Origin: Saturnia japonica
Taxonomy: Eukaryota; Arthropoda; Insecta; Lepidoptera; Saturniidae
DNA: 64,000 bases
Assembly (NCBI GenBank): GCA_033032175.1
Contig: CM065309.1
Location: 9,982,001 to 10,046,000 of the forward strand
Direction: 5' to 3'
The position numbers were made by a program, and so were the translations under genes. Below the pieces are notes generated by a model, which was not told the DNA's origin, made no database searches, and saw nothing but the letters and a program-made list of their open reading frames with translations. This document shows, piece after piece, positions 31,368-43,317 of this stretch; position 1 is the first letter of the stretch; the number at the start of each line of letters is the position of its first letter.

Positions 31368-32650
31368 GGTCCTTACATATGAAATTAGCGTTTTGTCGTA
31401 CTGATCACTTTGATCTGAAATATATCCTCTTTGGTTAAGAATTCCAAATTCAAATTTATAAATTCATTCAGCTGGTACATTTGAGTTTTTTTTGAAAAAA
31501 GTTATTCATTAGTTTTTCCTCATTATTTTTTTCTTTTGCGTCGCTTATTACCGCACAATGGAAAACATGAAATATCGGTATATTTACGAATACGAGTTCT
31601 ACCGTGGCACCAGTGTTACAGAAACAGCTCGAAGGATTAATGGTATGTACGGCGCTGGTGTCGCAAAAGAAAGCACGGTACGTATTTGGTTTCAACGTTT
31701 TCGTTCTGGTAATTTCGACCTTCAGAACCAAACCCGTGGACGGCCGGAGACTAAAGTGGAAAATGAAGAATTAAAGGCTATTGTGGAAGCGGATCCATCA
31801 CAAAGCACTTTAGAGATAGCTGCAGGCTTCGAGGTAAGTGATAAAACTGTATTAATCCACTTGAAGCAAATCGGGAAAGTAAAAAAAACTTGATCGATCG
31901 GTACCTCATGAATTGAGTGAATCGAACTTGCAAAAGCGCGTCGACTGCTGTGTTACTTTGCTCAACCGACACAATAATTAAGGAATTTTAAATCGAATCA
32001 TTACCTGTGATGAAAAGTAGATACTGTACGATAATTGAAAACTCTCGTCGCAATGGCTGAACCCTGGAGACCCAGCCAAATCCTGCCCTAAACGAAAATT
32101 GACTCAGAAAAAGTTACTTGTGAGTGTTTGGTGGACGAGCGCCGTTGTCGTTCACTACAGCTTTCTAAAATCTGGCCAAACGATTACGGCAAACATCTAT
32201 TATCAGCAACTGCAAACCATGAAGGAAGAACTTGCTGCTAAACAACCGAGATTGGTCAATCGCTCTAGGCCACTGCTGCTTCACGACAACGCAAGACCAC
32301 ACACTGCACAACAGACAACCACTAAGTTAGGCGAGCTACAATTGGAATGTCTGCGACTTCCACCGTACTCCCCGGACCTAGCTCCAACAGATTACCATTT
32401 TTTCCGGAATTTGGACAACTTCTTACAAGGAAAAAAATCAACTCCTATGCGGCAGTCCAAACCGCCTTCAAAGAGTTTATTGATTCTCGTCCCCATGGTT
32501 TTTTAGTAAAGGTATCAATGAACTACCTATGAGATGGGAAAAGTGCATAGATAACAACGGTGCATACTTTGATTAATTAAATATATTTTACAAAAAAAAG
32601 AAGACTTTATATTCCTCCCGTACAAAACGCCAATTTCATATTTATAGACC
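31368..32650 (+). mobile_element. Mariner element, full length with TIRs and TA duplication
   Basis: The left end GGTCCTTACATATGAAATTA and the right end (reverse) GGTCTATAAATATGAAATTG form terminal inverted repeats of about 28 bp with a shared GCGTTTTGT inner edge. TA flanks both sides (31366-31367 and 32651-32652). The 1283-bp length is typical of mariner. It lies in intron 2 of the cuticle pseudogene, opposite in strand. Confidence 0.9.
31558..32579 (+). pseudogene. Mariner transposase, frameshifted
   Basis: Starts MENMKYRYIYEYEFYRGTS with the paired HTH region (SVTETARRIN; STVRIWFQRFRSGNFDL). A one-base shift at the A-run near 31885 breaks the frame (KKT then stop), and further stops occur in CDEK*ILYDN*. 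The C-terminal half resumes as KKLLVSVWWTSAVVVHYS. All three catalytic Asp positions of the DD34D triad are still visible: CDEK, LLHDNARPHT and SPDLAPTDYHFF. It resembles the mariner lineage found in human SETMAR. No active enzyme is expected. Confidence 0.88.
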
Positions 32651-33337
32651 TAATATAACCGTTTCTAAAAAGAAATCTGACAAAAATGTAAATAATTCGT
32701 TTTGTTACCCGTATTTATAATTGCTAAAGCCGTCGTTATAGAAATTAGATTTCAACTGATTGACATTGTCTTGAGGATAATAGATTGGTGGTGGAAGTGC
32801 AGCAGCAGTAGCCAATACTACTAAAGATAAATTTATAAGCTGTAAACAACAACACAATACAAGGGTAATATTATAATATAGCATTACTTTTTAAATTATT
32901 CATTGTTACACATTCATATAATACACAGTATGTACCCAAAATAAAGCAATACTTAAGAAATGAAGTTACTTATTTCTTATTATTAAAAGTTTTAAACTGA
33001 AAGATCTTATCAGTATTATAAAGTTGAAATATTAAATCATTTAATGAAAAAACAATAACATTAAAAACAGGTTAGGTCAGGAAAATATATAACACTGTTT
33101 TACAACACAAGATCCTAAAGCCAAATTAGTTAATTTGGACGACGTTGTAGTCGAATGCTAAAAGACATTGAAACAAAAAAGAAATTCTTACTAAAGATCA
33201 AATAGACTAGAATTGTAAAATTGTAATTATCTGTTTTTCTAATAAGCAAATAAAATGAAATTATTTTATTTTATTATAAAAATGACATAATTTCAATAGA
33301 AACGATAATAAATTTAAAAATATCGCGCCAGTTTCAT

Positions 33338-33540
33338 TTTTAATCTGGTGATCTTGTTTACTTTGAGGAATGCAAGAACCTACCTATCTAGACTATCTTA
33401 TATTCTATAGGTTTCGATGTTTTATTTCTTTCTCATACACCTAAATAGGTGTCACCGGTAGGTGACAGTTTTAAACTGGATTATCTAACAAATTTTGGTT
33501 AAGTGCCTCTAGACTTTAAGCTAAGTAACTTATTTCTAGT
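33338..33540 (-). promoter_or_regulatory. Conserved upstream block of the cuticle pseudogene
   Basis: AATATAAG (33397-33404) and an upstream block aligned with those at 11926-12140 and 43318-43530, including GAAATAAAAC and GAGGCACTTAACCAAAATTTG on the minus strand. It is preserved although the coding region has a stop. Confidence 0.6.
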
Positions 33541-33999
33541 GGCTATGCTCTTTTACATAATAGGACAAGTAAAAATAATAATTACCATATTTGCGGGTTC
33601 CAGTATTATGCAATAACTAGTTAACTAGTTAGTGTTCGAACTTAGTTTTTAATTTCTATTAAAATCACTAGTGAATCAAAAAATACAATGGTCCTGTAGC
33701 GACATCTACATAGCGACATCTATCGAGCCACATACGACGCATCCTATATCGCGCCATAGAAATAAACTCTTTAATTGAGTATATATACAAGAACCCGACT
33801 ACAACCGTTGGGCAGCTGCCCGCCAGACATAACACCCGTCAGGTCGGAGGATCCTCCCTTTGCAATAGTTTTTCTACAGTCCTATAATACTCTAAAGGGG
33901 TCATTGTATTGGTCACGTAAAGCGATAATAGTTTTTTTAATTGAATTTAACCCATAGGCTATTGGTGTAGAAACATTTGCTAAATGCTTTGAATATATA
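33541..33999. other. Unclassified intergenic sequence
   Basis: Contains GTAGCGACATCTACATAGCG and TATCGCGCCATAGAAAT, phrases that look like the edge of an LTR or SINE, but I cannot assign them. No gene is seen. Confidence 0.35.
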
Positions 34000-34155
34000 A
34001 CTAACGCAGTGTGGGCAGACCTGCCACAATTTGAACCGACCAATTGGAAGATTGCGGGAATGCGCTGAATGTAAACAGCGCGGGATAAGTCGTGGTGATT
34101 ACTGGAGAAGGCTTATGTCAAGCAGTAGCCGTCTTTCAGCTGAAATGATAATGAT
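34000..34155 (+). mobile_element. RTE-type retrotransposon C-terminal remnant
   Basis: The plus strand reads WADLPQFEPTNWKIAGMR, then a stop, TARDKSWWLLEKAYVKQ and a GATAATGATAG tail. This matches the C-terminal pattern and microsatellite tail of RTE-like elements. Short and decayed. Confidence 0.55.
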
Positions 34156-34479
34156 AGTGCTTAATGTTTTTTGTATTTAGTTTCGTTGTTCTTTATCAGG
34201 AATTTTTTGACGGAATTTCGATCAGATATATTGGTTTTTATTTCAATTCATAAAGTTATGTTATTTGACCTTATATTATGTAATATGGTTATTGTGCATA
34301 AGTGAAGTACATTATTAATAACAAGCTAAATTATTAAAAAGGAAACAAGAAACGCTTGACTCACAAATAATTATCTATTTTTAATTTTTTTTTTTATTCC
34401 CAGACGTCGTATTTAAATATTAAATAGTCTATGTCACTCACACAAAAGACGAATCTAACAACACCTCATAAGCTAAAAT

Positions 34480-35135
34480 CCATCAAGCCGTTTAGGCTAC
34501 AGAGCGGGCTAAAGAAATAGACATACATACATACATACGCTCGACAAAACATAAACCTCCTTTTTCGCAGTCGGTTAAAAATAACTAGGAAGTTAGGAAG
34601 TTTGAAGATTATAAAAATAATTAGAGAAATCATTTGTTCGCGTGACGTTGGAAGAGTTTTGGATGGACACAGTTTCCATTAAAGAACAGATCATTATCTT
34701 TACTTTTAAACTTTTTTTTCGGCAAACAAGGTATTCGTAATTCTTAAAGTGGTTTTGCTAATATATTGTAAAATAGCAAAAAGGTTTTATGTATATACTA
34801 GCTTTCAACTCATGGTTTCGCTCGGGTACATCTTTTTTAAAATTGAATTTGTATGCTATGTTTAAAGCATATCGATTCGATATCCACAGGTTAAAACTCT
34901 GGCATCTATATTTTTTTACAATTCGCATTTTACTTCGTTTACTCATTCAAATTGATAACACTATCGGCTGACGGTGAAGGAAAACATCTTGAGGAACCCC
35001 GTATGCTTGAGAAATGTTCTTGATTTCTTGATGTTTGAAATTGTCAATACATCGCGCGCTGGTGAGGTGATTAAGCCCGTATCTTCCCTTGGGCCTTTGA
35101 CCAACAATGGGCCTCTTACAGGCTGGTATTGTTAT
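34480..35135 (+). repeat. Cluster of LINE/Helitron-type repeat tails
   Basis: At 34485-34580 AATCCATCAAGCCGTTTAG leads into a CATA microsatellite and a CGCAGTCGG phrase. At 34797-34850 AGCTTTCAACTCATGGTTTC resembles a reversed Helitron-like 3' end. At 34968-35135 GGTGAAGGAAAACATCTTGA and the following sequence match a 3' tail seen widely in moths. Assignments are by phrase only. Confidence 0.45.
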
Positions 35136-35972
35136 GTCTATAGTTTATTTAAAAATCAACAAATTGTGCTAATAGTGTATTAAGGAAATCTTTGTTGCAC
35201 TTTATTCGTACACTGCCGTGTTTAATACCTTATGGCATTTCCTTCAAATTAACCAGTGATATTGAAACACAAAAAAGAGTACCGTTGTAAAATAAAGCTG
35301 ACGACAGACGCGACGGTTAGAATTCAATAAAGTACACTTCTTTATGTACCTACCATTTATGCAATTATTATTTTTTGGTGCTAAAATTACCAGGCTGCTC
35401 TTTAATTTATTATTTAATTAATTTATCTTGTCGAAGATTATAAATACTAAGTTATAAATAAATCTCAGCCGAAAAATATTATTTTCGATACAAACTTTGC
35501 ACCCACTTTCACATTCTTAAGGATTGAATTAAAGTTCACTTTTTTGTCCTTAACAATTTGGGCTGAGCAATGATAAGTAAGACGGGATAAAACCTTATAT
35601 ATAAACAGATAGACCAGCTGATCCGTGCGAATATTTCGCACACTACGGAATGTTTACAATGTAACTCTGCTATTATGTTAGCTACACAGATTGTTAAATA
35701 GGTGGCGCCTCGTACAGGTTATTTGAATATATTTTCATTAGGAATACCATCCTATAAACATTTTTTAAACAATGCCTTTACTATTATTACATAGAGATAG
35801 GAAAGCGATCCAAAAGGAATATCTAATAATTGTATTTAAGTGAAGTTTTGAAATTATGTTTCAGTCCATTAAGTTAAATGAAGTTTTAACGGAGATATGT
35901 TTTTTCCAGGAAAAACACCTTTGAGAAATAATATGATCATCTACACGAGGAAAGCTAGTAACTTTTTTTTTC
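35136..35972. other. Non-coding, nothing recognised
   Basis: AT-rich intergenic sequence. No gene or nameable repeat. Confidence 0.4.
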
Positions 35973-36043
35973 TGGCTGACTTTACTGTTAGCCTTAGGGG
36001 CCCTGAAGCCTCTGAAAGCTTTTACAGCTTCACCGTGACTTAG
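35973..36043 (-). mobile_element. 3' tail of the jockey-like LINE family
   Basis: Reverse of GTGAAGCTGTAAAAGC ... CCCCTAAGGCTAACAGTAAA followed by an A-run (the T-run at 35965-35974). Same family as 25727-27434. Confidence 0.7.
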
Positions 36044-36063
36044 GTTAGTAACAATATAATCTT

Positions 36064-36310
36064 CTTCTTCGTATCCTATTTAAGTAAGGTCGGCACAACA
36101 TGTTTTGTTCATCCATTCTCCTTTATCATATTATCATCTTAGTATACCTCACACCTTTTATACGCATATTATTCTTCACACAATCCATTCATACCTTCTT
36201 CGATTTTCCTCTACTCCTATATCTATCCATTTTCATATTTAACATTCTTCTAGATATATGACTTTCATCCCTCCCCATTACATGCCCATAAATCGCTAGC
36301 CTATAACCCC
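36064..36310 (-). mobile_element. RTE-type retrotransposon 3' end with (GAA)n tail
   Basis: The minus strand reads YGHVMGRDESHISRRMLNM, then a short gap, MDCVKNNMRIKGV and KTCCADLT, a stop, and GAAGAAGAAG. This is the C-terminus of an endonuclease/reverse transcriptase. The tip is shared with 1273-1330. Confidence 0.7.
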
Positions 36311-36487
36311 TATTTTAAGACACAATATAGGTAATGTATAGTATAATTTAAGATCTCATTAAATATTCTTTGTTTTCTTAAGTCCCTTATAATGTCCCAG
36401 TACCGGGTAAAGATTTTTTCTCCAATGGAAATCACAGTCTAACGATAACGAAGGTATTTTTAAATGTGAATCCGTTACCGTTGCTTT

Positions 36488-36985
36488 TGAAACGAGAATG
36501 GCTCAGTGGTAGCGTATTCGTCCACTGCGTCCAGCAACATAATAATGTAGGTTCGAATCCTACAATAGTCATTATCATCATAATGGACAAATTTTTTTCA
36601 ACCCACTGTAGGTCATGAGCCTCCTCCCTTTTACGCCACTCGTCTGATTTGTGCAAATCTTATCCAATTCTTTCCGATAAGATTTGTAATGTCGTTGCCC
36701 ATCTCTTTACAATGAGTCTCAGTTTTCGGTGAAGGAAATCATCGTGATGAAACCATAGCATGATAGTTGGGCATTTCTTATTATCCATCTGACTATCACC
36801 GGGTAGAAAAATAGTCTCAAAGACTTATTTATAGGCGAGATCTGGTAGCCAAACTTGAGACTGCTAACACCTATAGGTGAGGTCTCGCAGCCGCACTTGA
36901 GACCTATTCCTTTCACTAGGCTTAGCGTCACTTAACACCAGGTGAGATTGTAGTGAAAAGCTAAACCTATAAAGAATAAAAAAAA
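36488..36985 (+). mobile_element. tRNA-derived SINE
   Basis: The head has a polymerase III A box (TGGCTCAGTGGTAGCG, 36498-36513) and B box (GTAGGTTCGAATCCTAC, 36548-36564) with a perfect T-arm stem. The acceptor halves do not pair, and the A-to-B spacing is longer than in a normal tRNA, so it is not a functional tRNA gene. The body contains GGTGAAGGAAATCATCGTGA and ends GGTGAGATTGTAG ... AAAGAATAAAAAAAATAG, a SINE-type tail. Confidence 0.65.
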
Positions 36986-37865
36986 TAGAAATCGATATTT
37001 CTTTGTTCTTACACTAAGTGCTTCCTTCCATAATTACTTTATTTATAAACAAAACAATATGTAAAATTGAATGAATATGAATTTGTAGGTGTGTACGTAT
37101 GAAAAAATAAATAAATTAAAAGAAGAGAAAACACATTTTTTATTTTTAAAAAATAAAACGTAATTAATAATCATAGACATATACCATAAGTGCTTTGGCT
37201 GGAATGCTGAATAGCCAAATTTGTTCCTTTGTTCCACATAACGTTTACGTTTTTTTTATTATGCATTTTTTTTAAATTAATTTTTATTACTTACACTCTC
37301 AACTAGGATTACGGCGCACTGCAGACCCAGCTAATATATATATAGGCTAACAACTAATTGTCATTGACAGAATGGTCCGGGATTTTACTGGATAGACATT
37401 CCGTATAATACTAAGTTTGACTTATTCCGGACAGAATGCTTTCGGCATGTTTAGGATGGTTTCGCAAAACACCTCTTCAATGCTATGGATAAGTCACAGT
37501 AATAGGCTGTACGCCTTGTGGTCGATGCAGATGTAACGGTGAATATGATATAACCACAGTAGTTATATAAAAACGCTGCGTCGTCACTGAGTCTGTTCTG
37601 TCATCTGTCTCATGGTGGGCGCTATGAAGAATCATTGTAACTAATACACTGAACACTTTACATTAGTTTGGCATCACAGTTACGTCAGATGTGTCTTGTT
37701 TAAATAGATTTTACATTCGATTATGATGTGAGTGTGATGTCAAATGTAGGTCTTCTGTTCACTGGGTAAAACGTAATACGAGCAACGGAACCTATTTGGT
37801 TGTCAGATCCTTAAAAATGTATACTTAATTTTGAATTATTATATTTCGTAACGACAAGATTTAGT
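36986..37865. other. Intergenic, nothing recognised
   Basis: Downstream flank of the next cuticle gene (its 3' UTR would lie just below 37866). A plus-strand TATATAAAAACGC near 37565 has no usable frame after it. Confidence 0.4.
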
Positions 37866-40800
37866 TTATCCAATCAGTGACGCTGCTATATCTGATGGTA
37901 TAGCACCACCTGGACCCTGCTCGATATCCGGGTTATATCCATCTTCACCAGCCTCGTATGTTATAGTATAAGTAACTCCATCAGGACCGATCCAACTGAA
38001 AGATCCTTTCACGAAGAGATACTCGTCATCAGTACCTTCATTCCTAAGCACACCTTCCTGTTCTTGCTTAGTACCGTCAGATTGCTCGTATCTGCAAATA
38101 TATCATATTGAAGAAGCCAAATAAATTTCTGAAAGCAGCCTGTAAATACTATGACAAAAAGTATTATACTTTGCTAATCATAAAAATGTTTTCATGACAT
38201 AATATGTTATGCCTCATCCATCCATACGTTGTACCACTTGCCGCAAACTATATACCTCTACAAATAACATGATCAAGATAAAATGAGCAAGCCAAATATA
38301 GCCATTTACACGTTTGCGAATATATTTTTATCAAAATTAAACAAGGAAAAATAATAGGATACAGAAAATTCATCAACGAATATAGTTAAAAATTCACAGA
38401 ACCCCTACTTTTATTTATTTATTTCGCGCAAGCCATGCTAACTACGTACAAACGTGTGGAACGCATCGTAAGCTCTTGTTACAAGCTTCTTTGATTTGTG
38501 TATAAAATACCGACCTAACTCGGATCGGTGGCAAGCCGAGCCAAGCGCTATACGCCGCACGTTTAAATTTGTGAAGGTTTGCCGAGATTTGGCAAGCATG
38601 TGGATGGGGGGCATAAAATGTTTTTTTTAGAGGTGTAGCAAAACTTACAATAAATTTATATTACTGATTAAAAACTTTTTAAAATAAGCTTTTATTCATT
38701 ATTAGCTAGTGTGTGTAGTTACGCAGTAGTTATTTTCATCCCAAAATTTTATTTTTACCCATATTGTTGACAATTCGTATGCTGCCGTATCAATTGAGAA
38801 ATGGCGTCTATTTCCCATGTACAATATCCATCATAATCGATTGAACATTATTATTCCATTCTACGACTTCTAATGTATTATTAAAGATTCTTATAGCCTC
38901 CCATATTATATGTATGCTTCCCGTCTACAAAATTCGATCAGAATCAGTTGAGAATTCATGAAAATTAAATTATTTTAACTTTTTTACCATTTCTAGAATT
39001 AATATTGACAATTCTTATTGCCATCAATTAAATAATTATTTATTGTTCTTGAGTACAAAATTTCATCAAAATCGATTAAGACAAAAAATATAATGGCATA
39101 GTCGTCCTCAGTATCATTCATATAGTATGCCTATGAGGAAATTTTGGGAAAATATTAAATGTACAGAAAGAACTACAGATCTATTAAAATAGTTTTTATC
39201 AATATCTTATTGAAATTTCTTATAGCCTATCAATTGACCAACGATCACATAAGATGCCTTGTAGAAAGTTTCATGAGAATTAGTCAAGCCAGTTTTGAGT
39301 TAAATCTGAACACATAGATAAAAAAATTGTTATGCTGAATTCGACATCAGTTTCCTTCTTATAAGTAGGTCTATCGAGAAATTTGGGGAAAAATATTATA
39401 TGTATTAATTAATGTAGATAACTTGACTTTAAATATCATTGTTTAGTTAAAAGCTTTTTGCGAGGCCCCCACCAGTCGCAATCCCTACCACCCGCTATAT
39501 ATCTGAATATGCACCGGCTGATTTCGGAACACGACAAACCAAAAGAAAATCTGAATGAGTTTATTATAGTGTTATGGTATTCTCATTATATGCCAATATG
39601 AATCCAACGCATTAACCGTCCCAATAAAACTTCAAAAATAATTAAAATCATACCTTATTCTACCGGCTTACGGGATGTTTTTTGAAAAACGTGAAAACCC
39701 TTTTATTCCTTTCTTACCAAAATCATACATATAAATGGGTTCTTCATACAAACTTTCACCCAAGTATTATTTTCACCACATGTAAAATAACACAATGAAA
39801 TAATTTACTTGTAGCAAAACTGTATAATCCAGGTAATTTACCATAGGATAAATAGCTTAGAATATAAATGTAAACTCCCGCGAGCCGCGGTCTACAGAAC
39901 ACGCTACTTTTCAATAAAGCATTAATTATGCTGTACTGCGTAGTTAACGAGTTTGAAAATACATCAGCCAATCTTAAAAAGAATACTGGAATATCATTTC
40001 GTAGGTATGTATTAGAAATACAATATATTTCTTATTAAGTATAACAATACCAGTAAATCAACAACCAGTTGCCTTGGCAACCAAATTCCTTTGTTCATGT
40101 ACAAACTATCATCCCCTATTTTCTATCCTTAAAGTTTTATTTTCGCTACAAAAAGTACCCTATGTTCTTTCCCAAGGTCCAATCTATTTCTATACCAAAA
40201 TTCATCAAAATTGGTTCACCGGTTTAGGCGTGAAAACGTAACAGATAGACAGAGTTACTTTCGCATTTTTAATATTAGTATGGATTTCAGTTGTAATAAA
40301 AAAAAAATGATAAATATTCATAGTTACCCCTAATATTATTCTGTTACATAAAATAATCTTAAAAGCTTGTAACGCTCAAGCTATGGGCAATGAGAATTTT
40401 TCATAACACTTTAGGAAATTTTAAAATTTCATTATCTCTTAACCGATGCTGTTGGAATTTTATACACGGGAAGTAAAAGTCATCATTTAGTACCGGTCAG
40501 TCATTTCATTTCATTTCAAATATACAAAATAATAAAATTGATTTGAATTAATTATCAACCACCTTCCGTAAAAATTTAAAGCGGGAGACATACGTGAGCT
40601 CATAATTGATAAGCTAGAAGAATCATCAAAAATAATTTGAAAAATATGTATAAAAAAAACATTTTTAATAAAATTCCTCAACCAATTTTGATGAAAATTG
40701 TACAACGGCAAGTATTCCTCAATTGATAGGCTATATGAGTTGAGCCTAAGCCGCTGATCGTAGAGTCATGAAACTTGGAGGGTGTGTTTCTTGTATGACA

Positions 40801-43317
40801 TAGGCATCCGATAAGAAAGTTTTTGCCGAAATTATACCCCTAAGGGGTGAAAAAGGGAGGCAAAATTTTTATGGGACCTTAATTCCTTGGTCCAATCTAC
40901 TTCAAATTTTGCAAAAACCTTTTTTAACAGAATTGATGGAAGACTTGTTTCATATTTTATTGAAATTCATCCCCTAACGGGGTTAAAAAGGGGTAAAAAG
41001 TTATTTTGTCGGTGATTTCCTTCAAGTTGATATCAATACTCCTTAGTGCTTTTGATTTAAATTACATTTTATTTTGACACATGTTTGAAAACTCAATCCG
41101 ATTTTATTCAAAAAAGGTTGAACTCACTTAAAATAAGCATATACTCTTTAAAATTGGAATGTCACAAAAGTCACTGTACTATATTAGTATCTCATTTGAA
41201 GGTTTCTCAGCTTAAAGAAGTTATGCACTTTTAGGGCATGACCTCATAGGGACGTAATAGTTCGAAATTTGGAATGGTAAGAACTAGAACATTTAGGTTA
41301 TAAATTATACGAATCATTTCATATTAAAAAAAAGCATGTAAAATCTATACTAATACTAATAATATAATGAAGCGGAAAAGTTTTTTGTTTGTTTGTTTAA
41401 ACACGCTAATCTCTGTAACTAATAGTCGGATTCGAAAAATTCTTTTTTTATATGATAGCCAGACTCACGAGGAATAGTATAGGTTATATAACATTAGGCT
41501 ACAGTTTCTAGCTAGCCTTAAATATTGACTTAAGCGAACTGCTTTAGGCGCATGCTCTGGCTTAATGGTTAATGATACGTCAATACAATGTTCCACAAAA
41601 ATATTGGTCATTAGTTTATATAAAAAAAGTCAGTGATAGCATATATCTATCTCATATACATGAGCTATTATAATGTATTTTGCATTTATGAGCATTATTT
41701 TTAAGCATGTCATATTAATCCTTACGAATGGACAATTTATATTGAAGATAAACTTCGTCTTTTACAGTATGTTTGGACGCATAGTTTGAGAGATAATACA
41801 AAATCAAAATGAATCATTCTCGGCTCGGGTCTATGTCTATAGTAGTTAGGGGCGCGAACGAGCCGTGCGATGGCGCTGATGTGACCATCTGGCAGCCCGA
41901 TAAAAAAATTGTCTTTTTTTGAAGTATTATAAATCATCAATCAGTGATTTCTTCTAAATTATATGCTAGTGAAACTGCAGGTCACAGCTAGTCTAAATAT
42001 ATAATATATAAAAGGAAACCGTGACCCACTGATCTATCAACACATAGCTATCAACCACTGAATAGATTGGGTTGAAATTTGTATGGAGAAATCATATACG
42101 AATTTTATTTTTTAATACTTGGCGCGAGTGAAGCCGCTGTCTAAAGCTATTAGTATTTATATATCTATATGTATAGAATTAATACAATAAAGTATAGTAT
42201 AAAATGAAGTCGCTTCCCGTTGTTTGTTCCTATGTACGCTTAGATCTTTTAAACTACACAACGGATTTGAATGCAGTTTTGACTATAATTTAGATATTTT
42301 TTTTAGGGAAGGTTTACATATACAATTAAGTTTTTGTATAGTAGAGAAAATTCAATTATTTATAATCAATTCGTCAAAAATTGATTTTCGGGCGCTTACA
42401 TGGCTTACGCTTGCTAAACCTTATAAGATACACCAAAATAATTGTATAAAATAATTATAGTTTTTCAAAAAACCTAGAGAAGAGTTCGCGATAACATATG
42501 TGTATTTCCTAAGGGTAACTCACTATAATCATTTTTATCTTCAACATGATAATCAAAAATATTACGTTATTTGCGAACATTTTTTCTCCAATTCAGTATT
42601 TAAATTTATCTAGATAAGTTTGTTAGTTAACTTGAGTATTTAATGTAAATTAAGGTTGTCCTTTACAGTTTTCCATTTAAATAAATACCGTAGAAGATAT
42701 CACGAATTCAAAATTATTCGCGACCAAAGAAATCTTACCTAAAAACCTATGATAAATTGCGCGACGCATATAAATTTTAAGAAAAGTTATATGAAAAAAA
42801 TATAAATAAGTCATTTTCTTACGAATATTTATAGTAGCCCGGCTTGTCGTTTTCGAAGTCATATTTCAGTAGGCTGACATCGTCTCGAGCATTATTGATT
42901 GGTGGTGGAGGTGCGGCAGTGGTCCATACCACTACCAAAGACAAAATTATAAACTGCAAAGAGTACAAATAAATTAATTCATATAATAAAACAGTATAAT
43001 ATAAAGAAAGTAAAGGTTAGAAAAAGGAAGGTTATAAAATCGAAGATTAGAAAGACACATCAGTTACTTTGGCGACGCGACGTTGTTTGTATTCGAGTTT
43101 AAAAAAAAATTAAAATCAAAAATATAACAACAACAACATAAACAGACAAAATAGTATAGTACAATTATAATAGCTATTCTTCCGATATTAACATAATATT
43201 AAATCATTTATTTTTACGTAATAATGATAGAATTCCAATAGAAACACTTCAAAATAAATAACACTTTTTACTGAATTTTTTGGAGAAAATAATTAAAAAA
43301 TATCGTACTGTTTTCAT
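37866..43317 (-). CDS. RR-1 cuticular protein, intact (121 aa, three exons)
   Basis: Coding exons are 43309-43317 (ATG AAA ACA), 42823-42953 and 37866-38091. Introns are 355 bp and 4731 bp, with GT donors (GTACGA, GTAAG) and AG acceptors. The secreted product starts MKTFIILSLVVVWTTAAPPP and has a linker (INNARDDVSLLKYDFEND). The RR-1 chitin-binding domain reads YEQSDGTKQEQEGVLRN, GSFSWIGPDGVTYTITYEAG and EDGYNP, ending GGAIPSDIAASLIG. All positions that are broken in the pseudogene at 29.5 kb are intact here. It is the closest relative of the gene at 10.8 kb, with the same exon phases. The very large second intron is filled with repeats (38640-41995). A role in flexible larval or intersegmental cuticle is the usual one for RR-1 proteins; stage and tissue cannot be read from the sequence. 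Confidence 0.93.
38640..39430 (-). repeat. Helitron-like repeat 'A', reverse copies
   Basis: Reverse match to 4389-4651 plus 9671-10207, with the TCTATT...GATCTGTAGTTC end at about 39185, the internal ACCGATT/ACGGGAAG-type units, and a CTAGCTAAT near 38690. A second, shorter copy of the same family occupies about 39190-39430. Both are within intron 2 of the cuticle gene. Confidence 0.55.
39472..40285 (-). repeat. Interspersed repeat 'D', reverse copy
   Basis: Inverse copy of 3370-4232 over about 800 bp, running from GTCGCAATCCCTACCACCC to GTTACTTTCGCATTTTTAAT, then AATATTAGTATGGAT, which shows the true start of the family. The right end at 3370 lacks that start. Confidence 0.65.
40370..41344 (+). 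repeat. Helitron-like repeat 'A' fragment and a second unclassified repeat
   Basis: 40430-40740 carries two of the ACCGATT...ACACGGGAAGT-type units. From 40741 another repeat follows (CCGCTGATCGTAGAGTCATG, CCCCTAAGGGGTGAAAAAGG) that is widespread in moths. No coding frame. Confidence 0.45.
41345..41995 (+). repeat. Helitron-like non-autonomous element
   Basis: Begins ATCTATACTAATACTAATAA with TTTGTTTGTTTG and CGCTAATCTCTGTAACTAAT, and ends GAAACTGCAGGTCACAGCTAGT. The CTAG-T terminus and the opening phrase fit Helitron-derived repeats. Internal sequence is decayed. Confidence 0.55.
41996..42822. other. Intron sequence, nothing recognised
   Basis: Rest of intron 2 of the cuticle gene. Around 42060-42140 are phrases typical of decayed Helitron-like repeats (TTGGGTTGAAATTTGTATGG). 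No coding sequence. Confidence 0.4.

Larger units (their letters stand above)
29535..33337 (-). pseudogene. RR-1 cuticle protein pseudogene
   Basis: Three exons are recognisable: 33329-33337 (ATG AAA CTG), 32709-32839 and 29535-29763. Exon 2 gives a good signal peptide (LINLSLVVLATAAALPPP). In exon 3 the domain begins YGQSDGTKQEQKAELRN, but the conserved Trp of the paralogs (GSFTWIGPDG) is a TAG stop at 29664-29666, within YYD*VGPGENTYN. The remaining codons stay in frame to a TGA at 29535. The core GPDGVTY is eroded to GPGENTY. The exon 1 donor reads GCGCGA instead of GT, so splicing may be weak too. Intron 2 has swollen to 2.9 kb and holds a mariner element. A shortened product lacking the chitin-binding core is conceivable but unlikely to function. 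Confidence 0.88.

Noticed and set aside
36494..36570. Possible functional tRNA gene
   Set aside because: A box, B box and T-arm are good, but the acceptor halves do not pair, spacing between boxes is too long and the sequence continues into a SINE body.
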